From Deltaproteobacteria bacterium (GTDB taxonomy: Bacteria; Myxococcota_A; Polyangia; Polyangiales; Houyiibacteriaceae), in assembly GCA_003647035.1 (NCBI GenBank), contig QMMB01000228.1, positions 1-5,964 of the forward strand: a DNA stretch of 5,964 nt. The letters are read 5' to 3'. Shown one piece after another: positions 1 to 5,964 of this stretch. Under the pieces are notes generated by a model. The model made no database searches. It saw only the letters and a list, made by a program, of their open reading frames with translations, and was not told the origin of the DNA. The position numbers and the translations under genes were made by a program. Each line of letters opens with the position of its first letter. The first letter of the stretch is position 1.

Positions 1-759
1 CGCAAGCCGATGGCGTTCGTTCGGGCCTTGGTCCGAAAAGGCGTCACGGATCTGACCGTCGTCTCCTACGGGGGCCCGGATATCCGAATCTTCTGTGCGA
101 CGGGGCAGCTCAAGAAGGCGGTCTATGGCTTCGTCTCTCTCGCTTCGATCCCGCTCGAGCCGCCTTTCCGCAAGGCCCGCCAGAACGGGACACTCGAAGC
201 GGTCGAGCTCGACGAAGGGATGTTCCTTCTCGGGCTGCGGGCGGCGGCGCAACGGCTTCCGTTCTTGCCCACGCGTGCAGGCCTCGGTTCGGACGTCTTG
301 AAGATCAATCCTCACCTCAAGACGGTGAAGTCGCCTTACGACGACGGCGAGGAGCTCGTCGCCGTGCCTGCGTTGAACGTGGACGTGGCATTCATTCACA
401 TGAATCGGGCCGACGTGTCGGGGAACGGACAGGCGCTTGGTCGTGACCCGTATTTCGACAACCTCTTCTGCATGGCCGCCAAGAAGGCCTTCATGAGCTG
501 CGAGAAAATCGTGTCGACCGACGAGCTGGTCAGCGGGGGTCCGCTTCAAAGTCTGCTCATCAACCGCATGATGGTGAGCGGCGTCGTCGAAACCCCTGGG
601 GGGGCGCACTTTACCGAGTGCCCCCCAGACTACGCGCGGGACGAGAAGTTTCAGCGCGAGTACGCTGCCACCGCCAAAGACGACGAGGCGTGGAAGGCGT
701 TTCGCGCCAAGTATCTCGACCTGAGCGAGGCTGACTACCAGAAGGCGGTGGCATCATGA
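1..759 (+). CDS. ipdA: IpdA, alpha subunit of the steroid ring-opening CoA hydrolase IpdAB (5' partial)
   Basis: With IpdB this subunit forms the cytosolic hydrolase that opens the last steroid ring of COCHEA-CoA, giving a linear dioxo-diacid CoA ester. The fold is that of class I CoA-transferases. The open frame runs back to base 1 (RKP before the Met at base 10). In recalled mycobacterial IpdA the same RKPMAFVRA segment lies about 30 residues inside the protein, so the ATG at base 10 is internal and the true start is upstream. 252 residues are visible, against roughly 290 in the family. Counting from the Met at base 10, family segments are LTVVSYGGPD (15-24), YGFVSL (39-44), VELDEGM (65-71), RLPFLPTRAGLGS (82-94), DPYFDNLF (145-152) and ETPGGAHF (193-200). 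A catalytic Glu (Glu105) is reported for IpdA; one of the Glu in VELDEGM is a candidate, but I could not align it. The stop overlaps the ipdB start (ATGA), which suggests translational coupling of the two subunits. Confidence 0.93.
   Translation, partial: RKPMAFVRALVRKGVTDLTVVSYGGPDIRIFCATGQLKKAVYGFVSLASIPLEPPFRKARQNGTLEAVELDEGMFLLGLRAAAQRLPFLPTRAGLGSDVLKINPHLKTVKSPYDDGEELVAVPALNVDVAFIHMNRADVSGNGQALGRDPYFDNLFCMAAKKAFMSCEKIVSTDELVSGGPLQSLLINRMMVSGVVETPGGAHFTECPPDYARDEKFQREYAATAKDDEAWKAFRAKYLDLSEADYQKAVAS
598..626 (+). other. Strong imperfect hairpin with a G7 run inside ipdA
   Basis: G7 (598-604) and C6 (621-626) flank a perfect CACT/AGTG pair (607-610 with 617-620). G606 pairs with C621, C605 is bulged, and 600-604 pair with 622-626. 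This makes a stem of about ten base pairs around a 6-base loop (TTACCG). It lies in codons for the conserved PGGAHF segment, which here uses two GGG glycine codons in a row. There is no T-tract, so it is not an intrinsic terminator. The structure is read directly; any role in mRNA folding, ribosome pausing or slippage is speculation. Confidence 0.45.
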
Positions 760-1520
760 CGAGCACCGAAGCTACACGCGCGGACATCTGCGCGCTCGCC
801 GTCGCGGAGTGCTTTCGGAACGACGGGGAGATCATGGTCAGCGCCATGGGGACCACCCCGAGTCTCGGCGCCCGCCTAGCGAAATCGACGTTCGAGCCCG
901 ACCTGCTGATGACCGACGGGTTCAACCTCTTGCTCCGCCGCGCGCTGCCGCTCGGCGCCAAGCCAAGCGACGACGACATCGAAGGCTGGATGCCATTCAG
1001 TGGTGTATTCGACACCCTCTGGTGGGGGCGCCGCCACGTCATGATGGGCGCGTCGCAAATCGATCAGTTCGGAAACCAGAACATTGCTTGCATCGGCCCA
1101 TGGGAGAACCCCAAGGCGCAGCTTCTCGGCGTGCGCGGAGCGCCGGGCAACACGATCAATCACGTGACCAGCTACTGGGTCCCGAACCACAACGCCCGAG
1201 CCTTGGTCGCCAAGGTCGATCTCGTGAGTGGCGTAGGGTACGACCGCGCGGCCGCTCTAGGGCCCGAGGGCAGCCGCTTTCACGAGATCAGGCGCGTGGT
1301 CACCAATCTCGGCGTGTTTGATTTCAACACGCCGGACCACCGCATGCGGCTGGCCTCGCTCCATCCCGGGGTAGAGCTTCAGCAAGTCATCGACAACACG
1401 GGTTTCGACCTCGTGATTCCTGACGAGGTGGAGACGACCCCGATCCCGAGCCGAGAGCTCATCGGAGTGTTGCGCGAGCTCGATCCACGAGGTTATGCCC
1501 AGAAAGAAGTCATAGTATGA
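756..1520 (+). CDS. ipdB: IpdB, beta subunit of the steroid ring-opening CoA hydrolase IpdAB
   Basis: This is the partner of IpdA in the COCHEA-CoA hydrolase. It has 254 residues, about the normal IpdB length, with a class I CoA-transferase beta-subunit fold. Recognisable segments are GEIMVSAM (24-31), SLGARLA (36-42), GWMPFSGVFDTLWWGRRHV (77-95), GASQIDQFGNQNI (98-110), GVRGAPGNTINH (125-136), SYWVPNH (139-145) and VVTNLGVFDF (181-190). True CoA-transferases have an SENG motif with the catalytic Glu. The matching place here appears to read MTDG (52-55), so that Glu is absent, as known for IpdB, which favours hydrolase over transferase chemistry. The start ATG overlaps the ipdA stop, with AAGGCGG just upstream as a possible ribosome binding site. 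The stop overlaps the ipdC start in the same way. A generic CoA-transferase beta-subunit label would be less specific than the similarity supports. Confidence 0.94.
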   Translation: MTSTEATRADICALAVAECFRNDGEIMVSAMGTTPSLGARLAKSTFEPDLLMTDGFNLLLRRALPLGAKPSDDDIEGWMPFSGVFDTLWWGRRHVMMGASQIDQFGNQNIACIGPWENPKAQLLGVRGAPGNTINHVTSYWVPNHNARALVAKVDLVSGVGYDRAAALGPEGSRFHEIRRVVTNLGVFDFNTPDHRMRLASLHPGVELQQVIDNTGFDLVIPDEVETTPIPSRELIGVLRELDPRGYAQKEVIV

Positions 1521-2806
1521 CGGTGCAGAAGAGGACCACGAAGGCCCCCGCGAAGAAGCGCAAATCAGTCGCACGCAAGGCCAAGGCGAAGCGTTCGAGC
1601 AAGGCTCCCGCCAAGAAGCGGCCGTCGACCGCACCCAAGGCCAAGCCCAAGGCGAAGCGCCCGAGCAAAGCACCGGCGAAGAAGCGCAAGAGTCGAGCGC
1701 CGGCGCGCATCCAAGCGGTGGCGGCACCGGCGCCCAAGCCGCGAGCGAAAATGAAGTCCGCGCTGCACACCCGCATCTGCGAGATGTTTGGCATCGAGTA
1801 CCCGATCATTCAGACCGGGATGGGCTGGGTCTCTGGGGCGAGTCTCACTTCGGCGACCAGCCAGGCTGGCGGCCTCGGCATTCTTGCGGCGGCCACGATG
1901 ACCTTCCGTGAGCTCGAAGACACCATCGCCAAGCTCAAGGACCGAACCGACAAGCCTTTCGGTGTAAACATGCGCGCCGATCAATCCGATGTCATGAAGC
2001 GCGTCGAGCTTCTCGTCCGCGAGAAGATCAAGGTCGCGAGCTTTGCGCAAGCGCCGGGTGAGCGAGTCATCAAGACGCTCAAGGACGCCGGTGTTTTGAC
2101 GATGCCGACCATCGGTGCGCGTCGCCATGCCGAGAAGGTGCAGGCCTGGGGCGTCGATGCGGTGATTGCGCAGGGGCAGGAGGGCGGCGGCCACACGGGG
2201 CAGATACCGACCTCGATTCTCATCCCGGACGTGTCGGCGGCTGTGGACATTCCAGTCGTTGGCGCTGGAGGCTTTCGCGACGGCCGGGGCTTGGTGTCGG
2301 CGTTGGCGCTCGGCGGCGAGGGTATTGCGATGGGGACGCGCTTCTTGTTGACCCAGGAAAGTCAGGTGCCCGACCACGTGAAACAGGTCTACCTCGAGAC
2401 CAAGGCGAACGGGACCGTCGTGACCACCGCTGTCGACGGACACCCGCAGCGCGTCATCCGAACATTCCTGATCGACCAGCTCGAGAAGGCAAACCCACTG
2501 ACCCGGTTCCCGCGCGCGGCGCTTAACGCCTTGTCGCTGATGAAGGTCACCGGAACCTCACTGCCTGAGCTACTCGAAGAAGGCATGGCGATGAAGCAGA
2601 ACCAAGAGCTGACCTGGGCACAGCTCGCGATGGCCGCCAACGCGCCCATGCTGACCAAGGCATCGATGGTGGACGGTAGGGTCGAGGCGGGCATTCTGCC
2701 GACGGGTCAGATCACCGGCGTCATCGACGAGATTCCAACGGTCGCGGAGCTCCTGCAGCGCATCATCGCCGAGGCGGAAGCGACCCTCGAGCGATTGGGC
2801 GCGTAA
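1517..2806 (+). CDS. ipdC: IpdC, FMN-dependent nitronate monooxygenase-like oxidoreductase with a basic N-terminal tail
   Basis: IpdC belongs to the nitronate monooxygenase (2-nitropropane dioxygenase) TIM-barrel family. In steroid degraders it is assigned to the ring C/D oxidoreduction of 5-OH-HIC-CoA before EchA20 opens ring D. The core begins near residue 79. It shows QTGMGWVSGASL (99-110), GGLGILAAATMT (118-129), PFGVNMRAD (147-155), the FMN-phosphate loop GGGHTG (223-228), VVGAGGFRDGRGL (247-259) and GIAMGTRFLL (269-278). The core of about 351 residues matches the recalled 355 of mycobacterial IpdC. Residues 1-78 are extra: 21 Lys and 10 Arg, no Asp or Glu, with KAPAKKR at 9-15, 29-35 and 51-57. 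I chose the 1517 start because the frame is open, its codon use resembles the neighbours, and the ATG overlaps the ipdB stop (ATGA), as at the preceding junction. An in-frame ATG at 1751 (Met79) could also initiate. Core identity is strong; the tail's function is unknown. Confidence 0.92.
   Translation: MTVQKRTTKAPAKKRKSVARKAKAKRSSKAPAKKRPSTAPKAKPKAKRPSKAPAKKRKSRAPARIQAVAAPAPKPRAKMKSALHTRICEMFGIEYPIIQTGMGWVSGASLTSATSQAGGLGILAAATMTFRELEDTIAKLKDRTDKPFGVNMRADQSDVMKRVELLVREKIKVASFAQAPGERVIKTLKDAGVLTMPTIGARRHAEKVQAWGVDAVIAQGQEGGGHTGQIPTSILIPDVSAAVDIPVVGAGGFRDGRGLVSALALGGEGIAMGTRFLLTQESQVPDHVKQVYLETKANGTVVTTAVDGHPQRVIRTFLIDQLEKANPLTRFPRAALNALSLMKVTGTSLPELLEEGMAMKQNQELTWAQLAMAANAPMLTKASMVDGRVEAGILPTGQITGVIDEIPTVAELLQRIIAEAEATLERLGA
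1541..1705 (+). repeat. Tandem repeat encoding the KAPAKKR tail of IpdC
   Basis: Two full units and one partial unit lie head to tail in frame: 1541-1600 (60 bases, 20 codons), 1601-1666 (66 bases, 22 codons) and a partial third from 1667. The protein consensus is KAPAKKRxSxAxKAK, then AKRxS. Unit 2 has one extra Pro-Lys pair (CCCAAG, 1646-1651). Hand alignment of units 1 and 2, leaving out that insertion, gives 48 identical bases of 60. Seven of the 12 differences cluster in the block at 1561-1570. This suggests in-frame duplication followed by drift. The third unit decays after about 13 codons into an Ala/Pro-rich linker. Confidence 0.7.
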
Positions 2807-2815
2807 GCGAACGCG

Positions 2816-3976
2816 ATGGACCTCGACTTCACCGATTCCGAGAATGCCTTTCGACAGGAGTGCCGAGCATGGCTCGAAGCCAACGTGCCTCGCGAATCGC
2901 TTCCTTCGGGTGACACCAGGGAAGGCTTCGCGCTGCATCTGCAGTGGGAGCACAAGCTCTTCGATGCGGGTTGGGCAGCGGTCTCGTGGCCTAAGCAGTA
3001 TGGCGGGCGTGAGGCCACGCTCTTCGAGTGGTTGATCTTCGAAGAGGAGTACTATCGGCTCGGTGCGCCGAGTCGCGTAACCCAAAACGGCATTTTCCTT
3101 CTCGCGCCGACCCTGTTCGAGTTCGGAACCGACGAGCAGAAGGAGCGCATCCTTCGTCCGATGGCACGTGGTGACGTTGCCTGGGGGCAAGCTTGGTCCG
3201 AGCCGAACGCGGGCAGTGATTTGGCGTCGCTCAAGAGCACAGCGCGTCGCGTCGAAGGCGGCTGGCGGCTTAGCGGCCAAAAGACTTGGTCCACTCGAGC
3301 TGCCTTCTGCGACATGGCGTATGGCTTGTTCCGCACGGACCCGGAACAGACACGTCACCGCGGGCTGACATATTTCATGTTCCCGCTCGATGCCGAGGGC
3401 ATCACGGTGCGCGGTGTCGATCGTCTCGATGGCGACGAAGGCTTTGCCGAGATTTTTCTCGAAGACGTATTCGTCGCGGACACCGACGTGATTGGCGAGG
3501 TGAACCAAGGGTGGAGCGTTGCGATGGCGACCACGGGCTCGGAGCGAGGCTTGAGCCTTCGGAGTCCGGGGCGTTTCGTCGCCACCGCGGCGCGCCTGAT
3601 CGATCTGTACCATCGCTATCGGGATCGCTCGGACCCGGTCTTGCGCGATGAAGTCATCCAGGCGTGGATGGACGCCCAGGTGTACCGTTGGTTCACCTTC
3701 CAGACGGTCACCCGCATGGTGCAGGGCGAGTCGATCGGTCCGGACTCCAGCATGAACAAAGTGTTCTGGTCGGAGATGGACGTGCGCACCCATGAAACCG
3801 CCCTGGCGATTGTCGGCGAGGCGCTGGAGCTCGATGAGGGCTCCGACAGCGCTATCGATGGAGGTCACTGGATGAAGGGCTTTCAGTTCGCGCTCGCGGG
3901 TCCGATCTACGCGGGTACCAACGAAATCCAACGCAACATCATTGCCGAGCGCGTCCTCGGTCTTCCGCGGAAATAG
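2816..3976 (+). CDS. ipdE1: IpdE1 (FadE30-like), alpha subunit of 5-OH-HIP-CoA dehydrogenase
   Basis: This is the larger subunit of an alpha2-beta2 acyl-CoA dehydrogenase of the steroid type. It introduces the double bond into the propanoyl-CoA side chain of 5-OH-HIP-CoA. It has 386 residues, close to the recalled 385 of mycobacterial FadE30. Seen here are FTDSENAFRQECRAWL (5-20), GWAAVSWPKQYGG (52-64), the signature SEPNAGSDLASL (128-139), GQKTWST (154-160) for flavin binding, GWSVAMATTGSERG (232-245) and the C-terminal AGTNEIQRNIIAERVLGLPR. The MCAD-type base position in IYxGT is Ala366, not Glu. Glu243 in SERG aligns with the Glu247 reported as catalytic base in the related ChsE4, so activity is likely kept. 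The RxxFG segment of one-subunit enzymes is absent here and present in ipdE2. The gene starts 9 bases after ipdC with no clear Shine-Dalgarno sequence, so it probably depends on upstream translation. The match to other steroid alpha subunits (ChsE4 type) is weaker. Confidence 0.88.
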   Translation: MDLDFTDSENAFRQECRAWLEANVPRESLPSGDTREGFALHLQWEHKLFDAGWAAVSWPKQYGGREATLFEWLIFEEEYYRLGAPSRVTQNGIFLLAPTLFEFGTDEQKERILRPMARGDVAWGQAWSEPNAGSDLASLKSTARRVEGGWRLSGQKTWSTRAAFCDMAYGLFRTDPEQTRHRGLTYFMFPLDAEGITVRGVDRLDGDEGFAEIFLEDVFVADTDVIGEVNQGWSVAMATTGSERGLSLRSPGRFVATAARLIDLYHRYRDRSDPVLRDEVIQAWMDAQVYRWFTFQTVTRMVQGESIGPDSSMNKVFWSEMDVRTHETALAIVGEALELDEGSDSAIDGGHWMKGFQFALAGPIYAGTNEIQRNIIAERVLGLPRK

Positions 3977-3980
3977 TCTC

Positions 3981-4994
3981 ATGCGCTTCGCCTTCACCGA
4001 CGATCAGAACATGTTGCGCGACACGGTGCGTGAAGTCTTGCAGCGCGAGTGTGTCCCCGAGGTCGTTCGCGCCGCTTGGGAAGGGAGTCCCGAAAGGGCT
4101 CGCGCGGTCTGGGATACACTTGCGGAGACCGGGGTGATCGGCATGACGGCATCCGAACAGGCGGGCGGCATGGCGATGAGCGAGCTCGATCTGGTGCTTC
4201 CTTTGGAAGAAGCCGGCTACGCCGCTCTGCCTGGTCCCATTGTCGATACGGTGGCTGTCGGGATTCCGCTTCTCGAGGCGGCCGGAACCGATGCGCAAAA
4301 GGAGCGCTGGCTTGGTCCGGCGGTTGCGGGCAAGGCTCGCATCGTCGTGTCGCTCGGGGATCAGTCGATTGTCGCGCATGCAGTTTCCGCCGACGTGTTG
4401 ATCGCCGAGCGGGGTGGGGCGGCGTACTGCGTCCCGCTGGCCGAGGCTTCGATCAGCGTCGAGCGCTCGGTCGACCGCGCCCGAGAGCTCGGTCGCGTGT
4501 CGTTCGAGGCAGATACGCAGTATCAGATGCGACAAGACGTCGACACGACCGCGCTATTCATGCTCGCCCGGGAGCGCGCTGCGCTGGGTACGGCGGCTCA
4601 GCTGATCGGGCTCAGCCGTCGCATGCTCGACATGGCGGTCCAGTACGCCAAGGATCGAGAGCAGTTCGGCAAGCCGATCGGCGCGCAGCAAGCGATCAAG
4701 CACCGGCTCGCCAACGCGCTCATCGAGCAAGAGTTCGCGCGCCCGACCGTCTATCGTGCTGGCTGGTCCATGGCGACTTCCGCTCCCGATGCCGACATCA
4801 ATGTCTCTCTTGCCAAGATCTATGCAGGCCAGGCTGCGAAATTCGTGGCCAAGGAAGCGCTGCAGGTCCACGGCGCGATCGGCTACACCATCGAGTGCGA
4901 CCTGCATATGTGGATGAAACGCGCGTGGGCGCTGGCCGCGGTCCACGGGGATGAGGCCTACCATCGCGAGCGTGTAGGGCGACACATCCTTTGA
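3981..4994 (+). CDS. ipdE2: IpdE2 (FadE33-like), beta subunit of 5-OH-HIP-CoA dehydrogenase
   Basis: This is the smaller partner of IpdE1; together they form the heterotetramer acting on 5-OH-HIP-CoA. It has 337 residues, short for an acyl-CoA dehydrogenase but usual for the steroid beta subunit. It starts MRFAFTDDQNMLRDTV, and LGLTAPE-like GMTASEQAGGMAMSELDLV (54-72) and EEAGYAALPGPIVDT (76-90) follow. The flavin-contact segment DREQFGKPIGAQQAIKHRLA lies at 225-244 (R226, F229, G230). A late helix contains QVHGAIGYTIECDLHMWMKR (296-315). No IYxGT motif or catalytic Glu position is visible, matching a division of labour with IpdE1. An upstream in-frame ATG at 3942 would add 13 residues that are only a shifted reading of the ipdE1 end and are unlike the family. 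The 3981 ATG, 4 bases after the ipdE1 stop, gives the family N-terminus and was chosen. The reading frame is intact. Confidence 0.88.
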   Translation: MRFAFTDDQNMLRDTVREVLQRECVPEVVRAAWEGSPERARAVWDTLAETGVIGMTASEQAGGMAMSELDLVLPLEEAGYAALPGPIVDTVAVGIPLLEAAGTDAQKERWLGPAVAGKARIVVSLGDQSIVAHAVSADVLIAERGGAAYCVPLAEASISVERSVDRARELGRVSFEADTQYQMRQDVDTTALFMLARERAALGTAAQLIGLSRRMLDMAVQYAKDREQFGKPIGAQQAIKHRLANALIEQEFARPTVYRAGWSMATSAPDADINVSLAKIYAGQAAKFVAKEALQVHGAIGYTIECDLHMWMKRAWALAAVHGDEAYHRERVGRHIL

Positions 4995-5060
4995 GTTTTC
5001 GTCGTGGCGCCTTGCCGGCGACAACGCTCCCCTCTAGAGATAGGCAATAGCGAGGTTCAG
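4995..5060 (+). other. Intergenic gap between ipdE2 and fadA6
   Basis: This 66-base gap is the only sizeable non-coding stretch in the window. A short CGCC/GGCG stem (5008-5011 with 5017-5020, loop 5012-5016) has no following T-run, so it does not look like an intrinsic terminator. TTGCCG (5012-5017) and TAGAGA (5035-5040) are spaced 17 bases apart and weakly resemble -35 and -10 boxes. The match is poor enough that chance is likely. The gap ends with the fadA6 ribosome binding site. Confidence 0.5.
5050..5060 (+). promoter_or_regulatory. Ribosome binding site of fadA6
   Basis: GCGAGG (5050-5055) lies 5 bases before the ATG at 5061. It is the clearest Shine-Dalgarno match among the genes whose starts are visible, consistent with independent initiation after the only real gap. 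It supports the 5061 start. Confidence 0.65.
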
Positions 5061-5964
5061 ATGCCCGAAGCATATATCGTTGAAGCAGTTCGCTCCCCCG
5101 TCGGCAGAAAAAAGGGCGGGTTGAGCAAAGTCCACTCGGCCGACCTCGGTGCGCATGCCATCAAGGGGCTCATCGATCGCTCCGGCATCGACCCCGGCGT
5201 GGTCGAAGATGTCGTCTTCGGCTGCGTCGACTCGGTTGCGACCCAGGCTGGCGACATCGCTCGCACTTGTTGGCTGGCTGCCGGGTACCCGGAGCACGTT
5301 CCCGGCGTGACGATCGACCGCCAGTGTGGTTCCTCGCAGCAGGCGGTTCACTTCGCCGCGCAGGGCGTGATGAGCGGCACCCAGGATGTCGTGGTTGCCG
5401 GTGGTGTTCAGAACATGAGCATGATCCCAATCGGTGCATCGATGATCGCTGGCAAAGAGCTCGGCCTCAGCGACCCGTTCTCCGGCTCGGTCGGTTGGAC
5501 CGAGCGTTACGGCGACAAGCCCGTCAATCAGTTCTACGGCGCCGAGATGATCGCCAAGGATTGGGACCTCTCCCGCGAGGAGCTCGAGAAGTTCGCGCTC
5601 GAAAGCCACCGCCGCGCGCTGCACGCTCAGAAGGAAGGCCGTTTCGATCGCGAGATCATTCCCTTTGGCGATGTGACCGCCGACGAAGGCCCGCGCCCGG
5701 ACACTACGCTAGAGAAGATGGCCGCGCTGCCGATTCTGATGGAGGGCGGCCGGTTGACCGCCGCCGTGGCCAGCCAGATTTCGGATGGATCGGCCGCGCT
5801 GCTCATCGTTTCCGAGAAGGCGCTCAAAGAGCACAACCTCACCCCGCGCGCCCGTATCCATCACCTGAGCGTTCGCGGCGAAGACCCAATCCGCCTGCTC
5901 TACGCGCCCATCCCCGCCACGCGGCACGCGATGGAGACGTCGGGGACGAGCCCCGCCGCCACCC
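5061..5964 (+). CDS. fadA6: FadA6-type thiolase of steroid ring C/D degradation (3' partial)
   Basis: This is a thiolase-family acetyl-CoA acyltransferase. FadA6 thiolyses the linear 3-oxoacyl-CoA (MeDODA-CoA) produced by IpdAB and may also serve side-chain thiolysis. The frame is open from the ATG at 5061 to the window end: 301 residues, against a recalled 386 for mycobacterial FadA6. The start MPEAYIVEAVRSPVG is typical. The nucleophile is Cys89 in DRQCGSSQQA (86-95; codon at 5325-5327). Other family segments are VVAGGVQNMS (111-120), AGDIARTCWLAAGYPE (63-78), EGGRLTAAVASQISDGSAAL (228-247), ARIHHLS (264-270) and PIPATRHAM (283-291). The second half of the active site (the GHPxGxTG His and the CxGGG Cys) lies beyond the window and cannot be checked. 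The 5' end is intact and has a good ribosome binding site. Similarity is markedly higher to FadA6 than to general biosynthetic thiolases, by my recall of both. Confidence 0.9.
   Translation, partial: MPEAYIVEAVRSPVGRKKGGLSKVHSADLGAHAIKGLIDRSGIDPGVVEDVVFGCVDSVATQAGDIARTCWLAAGYPEHVPGVTIDRQCGSSQQAVHFAAQGVMSGTQDVVVAGGVQNMSMIPIGASMIAGKELGLSDPFSGSVGWTERYGDKPVNQFYGAEMIAKDWDLSREELEKFALESHRRALHAQKEGRFDREIIPFGDVTADEGPRPDTTLEKMAALPILMEGGRLTAAVASQISDGSAALLIVSEKALKEHNLTPRARIHHLSVRGEDPIRLLYAPIPATRHAMETSGTSPAAT

Noticed and set aside
10..12. ATG at base 10 as the start of ipdA.
   Set aside because: The frame is open to base 1 and RKP before it matches the interior of known IpdA, so the gene begins upstream.
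1565..2443. A 292-codon minus-strand frame opposite ipdC, Arg/Leu/His-rich.
   Set aside because: Its composition is the complement of the ipdC codons, including the repeat region. No domain is recognisable.
3020..3046. Perfect 8-base inverted repeat CTCTTCGA/TCGAAGAG with an 11-base loop in ipdE1.
   Set aside because: It falls in Phe/Glu codons (LFEWLIFEEE), where repeated TTCGA and GAAGAG words are expected; no other sign of a site.
3942..3980. Upstream in-frame ATG for ipdE2 adding 13 residues.
   Set aside because: It lies inside the ipdE1 end, and the added residues do not resemble the family N-terminus, which begins at 3981.
2570..3997. A 475-codon open frame on the minus strand opposite ipdC and ipdE1.
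   Set aside because: It is antisense to two well-recognised genes, resembles no family I know, and is the usual GC-rich mirror frame.
5008..5020. Hairpin after ipdE2 as a terminator.
   Set aside because: The stem has only four pairs and no T-run follows.

Overview
This window is a one-strand run of six genes that together encode much of the pathway for the last two steroid rings (C and D). That pathway degrades HIP-CoA, the propanoyl-CoA-bearing methylhexahydroindanedione left after rings A and B of cholesterol or other steroids are removed. In order they are ipdA (5' end cut by the window), ipdB, ipdC, ipdE1, ipdE2 and a fadA6-type thiolase (3' end cut). I assigned them by recalling the mycobacterial homologues (IpdA/B/C, FadE30, FadE33, FadA6). 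No database search was run.

Layout. Bases 1-2806 hold ipdA-ipdB-ipdC, joined by two 4-base ATGA stop/start overlaps. A 9-base gap leads to ipdE1 (2816-3976), and 4 bases separate that from ipdE2 (3981-4994). The only sizeable gap is 66 bases (4995-5060), followed by fadA6 with a good GAGG ribosome binding site. Every gene is on the + strand and the region looks like one transcription unit. I see no RNA genes, insertion sequences, CRISPR array or convincing terminator, and no gene-free stretch over 300 bases.

How the genes work together, from the known pathway: IpdE1-IpdE2 desaturates the propanoyl-CoA side chain of 5-OH-HIP-CoA. After hydration, oxidation and thiolysis, IpdC acts on the shortened 5-OH-HIC-CoA. 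EchA20 opens ring D, IpdAB opens the remaining ring of COCHEA-CoA, and FadA6 thiolyses the resulting linear 3-oxoacyl-CoA. EchA20, IpdF and a side-chain hydratase are not in the window and would be expected nearby.

Organism. The DNA is GC-rich with compact gene packing. ipdE1 and ipdE2 are adjacent, as reported for steroid-degrading proteobacteria; in mycobacteria they sit in divergent operons. This, plus the Lys/Ala/Pro-rich tail on IpdC, suggests a Gram-negative lineage (a proteobacterium or a myxobacterium/deltaproteobacterium-like group). This is inference and uncertain.

Most unusual feature. IpdC carries about 78 extra N-terminal residues, extremely basic and with no acidic residue. They are built from a tandem repeat of about 20 residues containing KAPAKKR, like histone H1, AlgP or PhaF tails. 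An in-frame ATG lies exactly where the normal-length enzyme would begin. The rest is a well-preserved, known type of pathway, so I do not claim a wholly new system.
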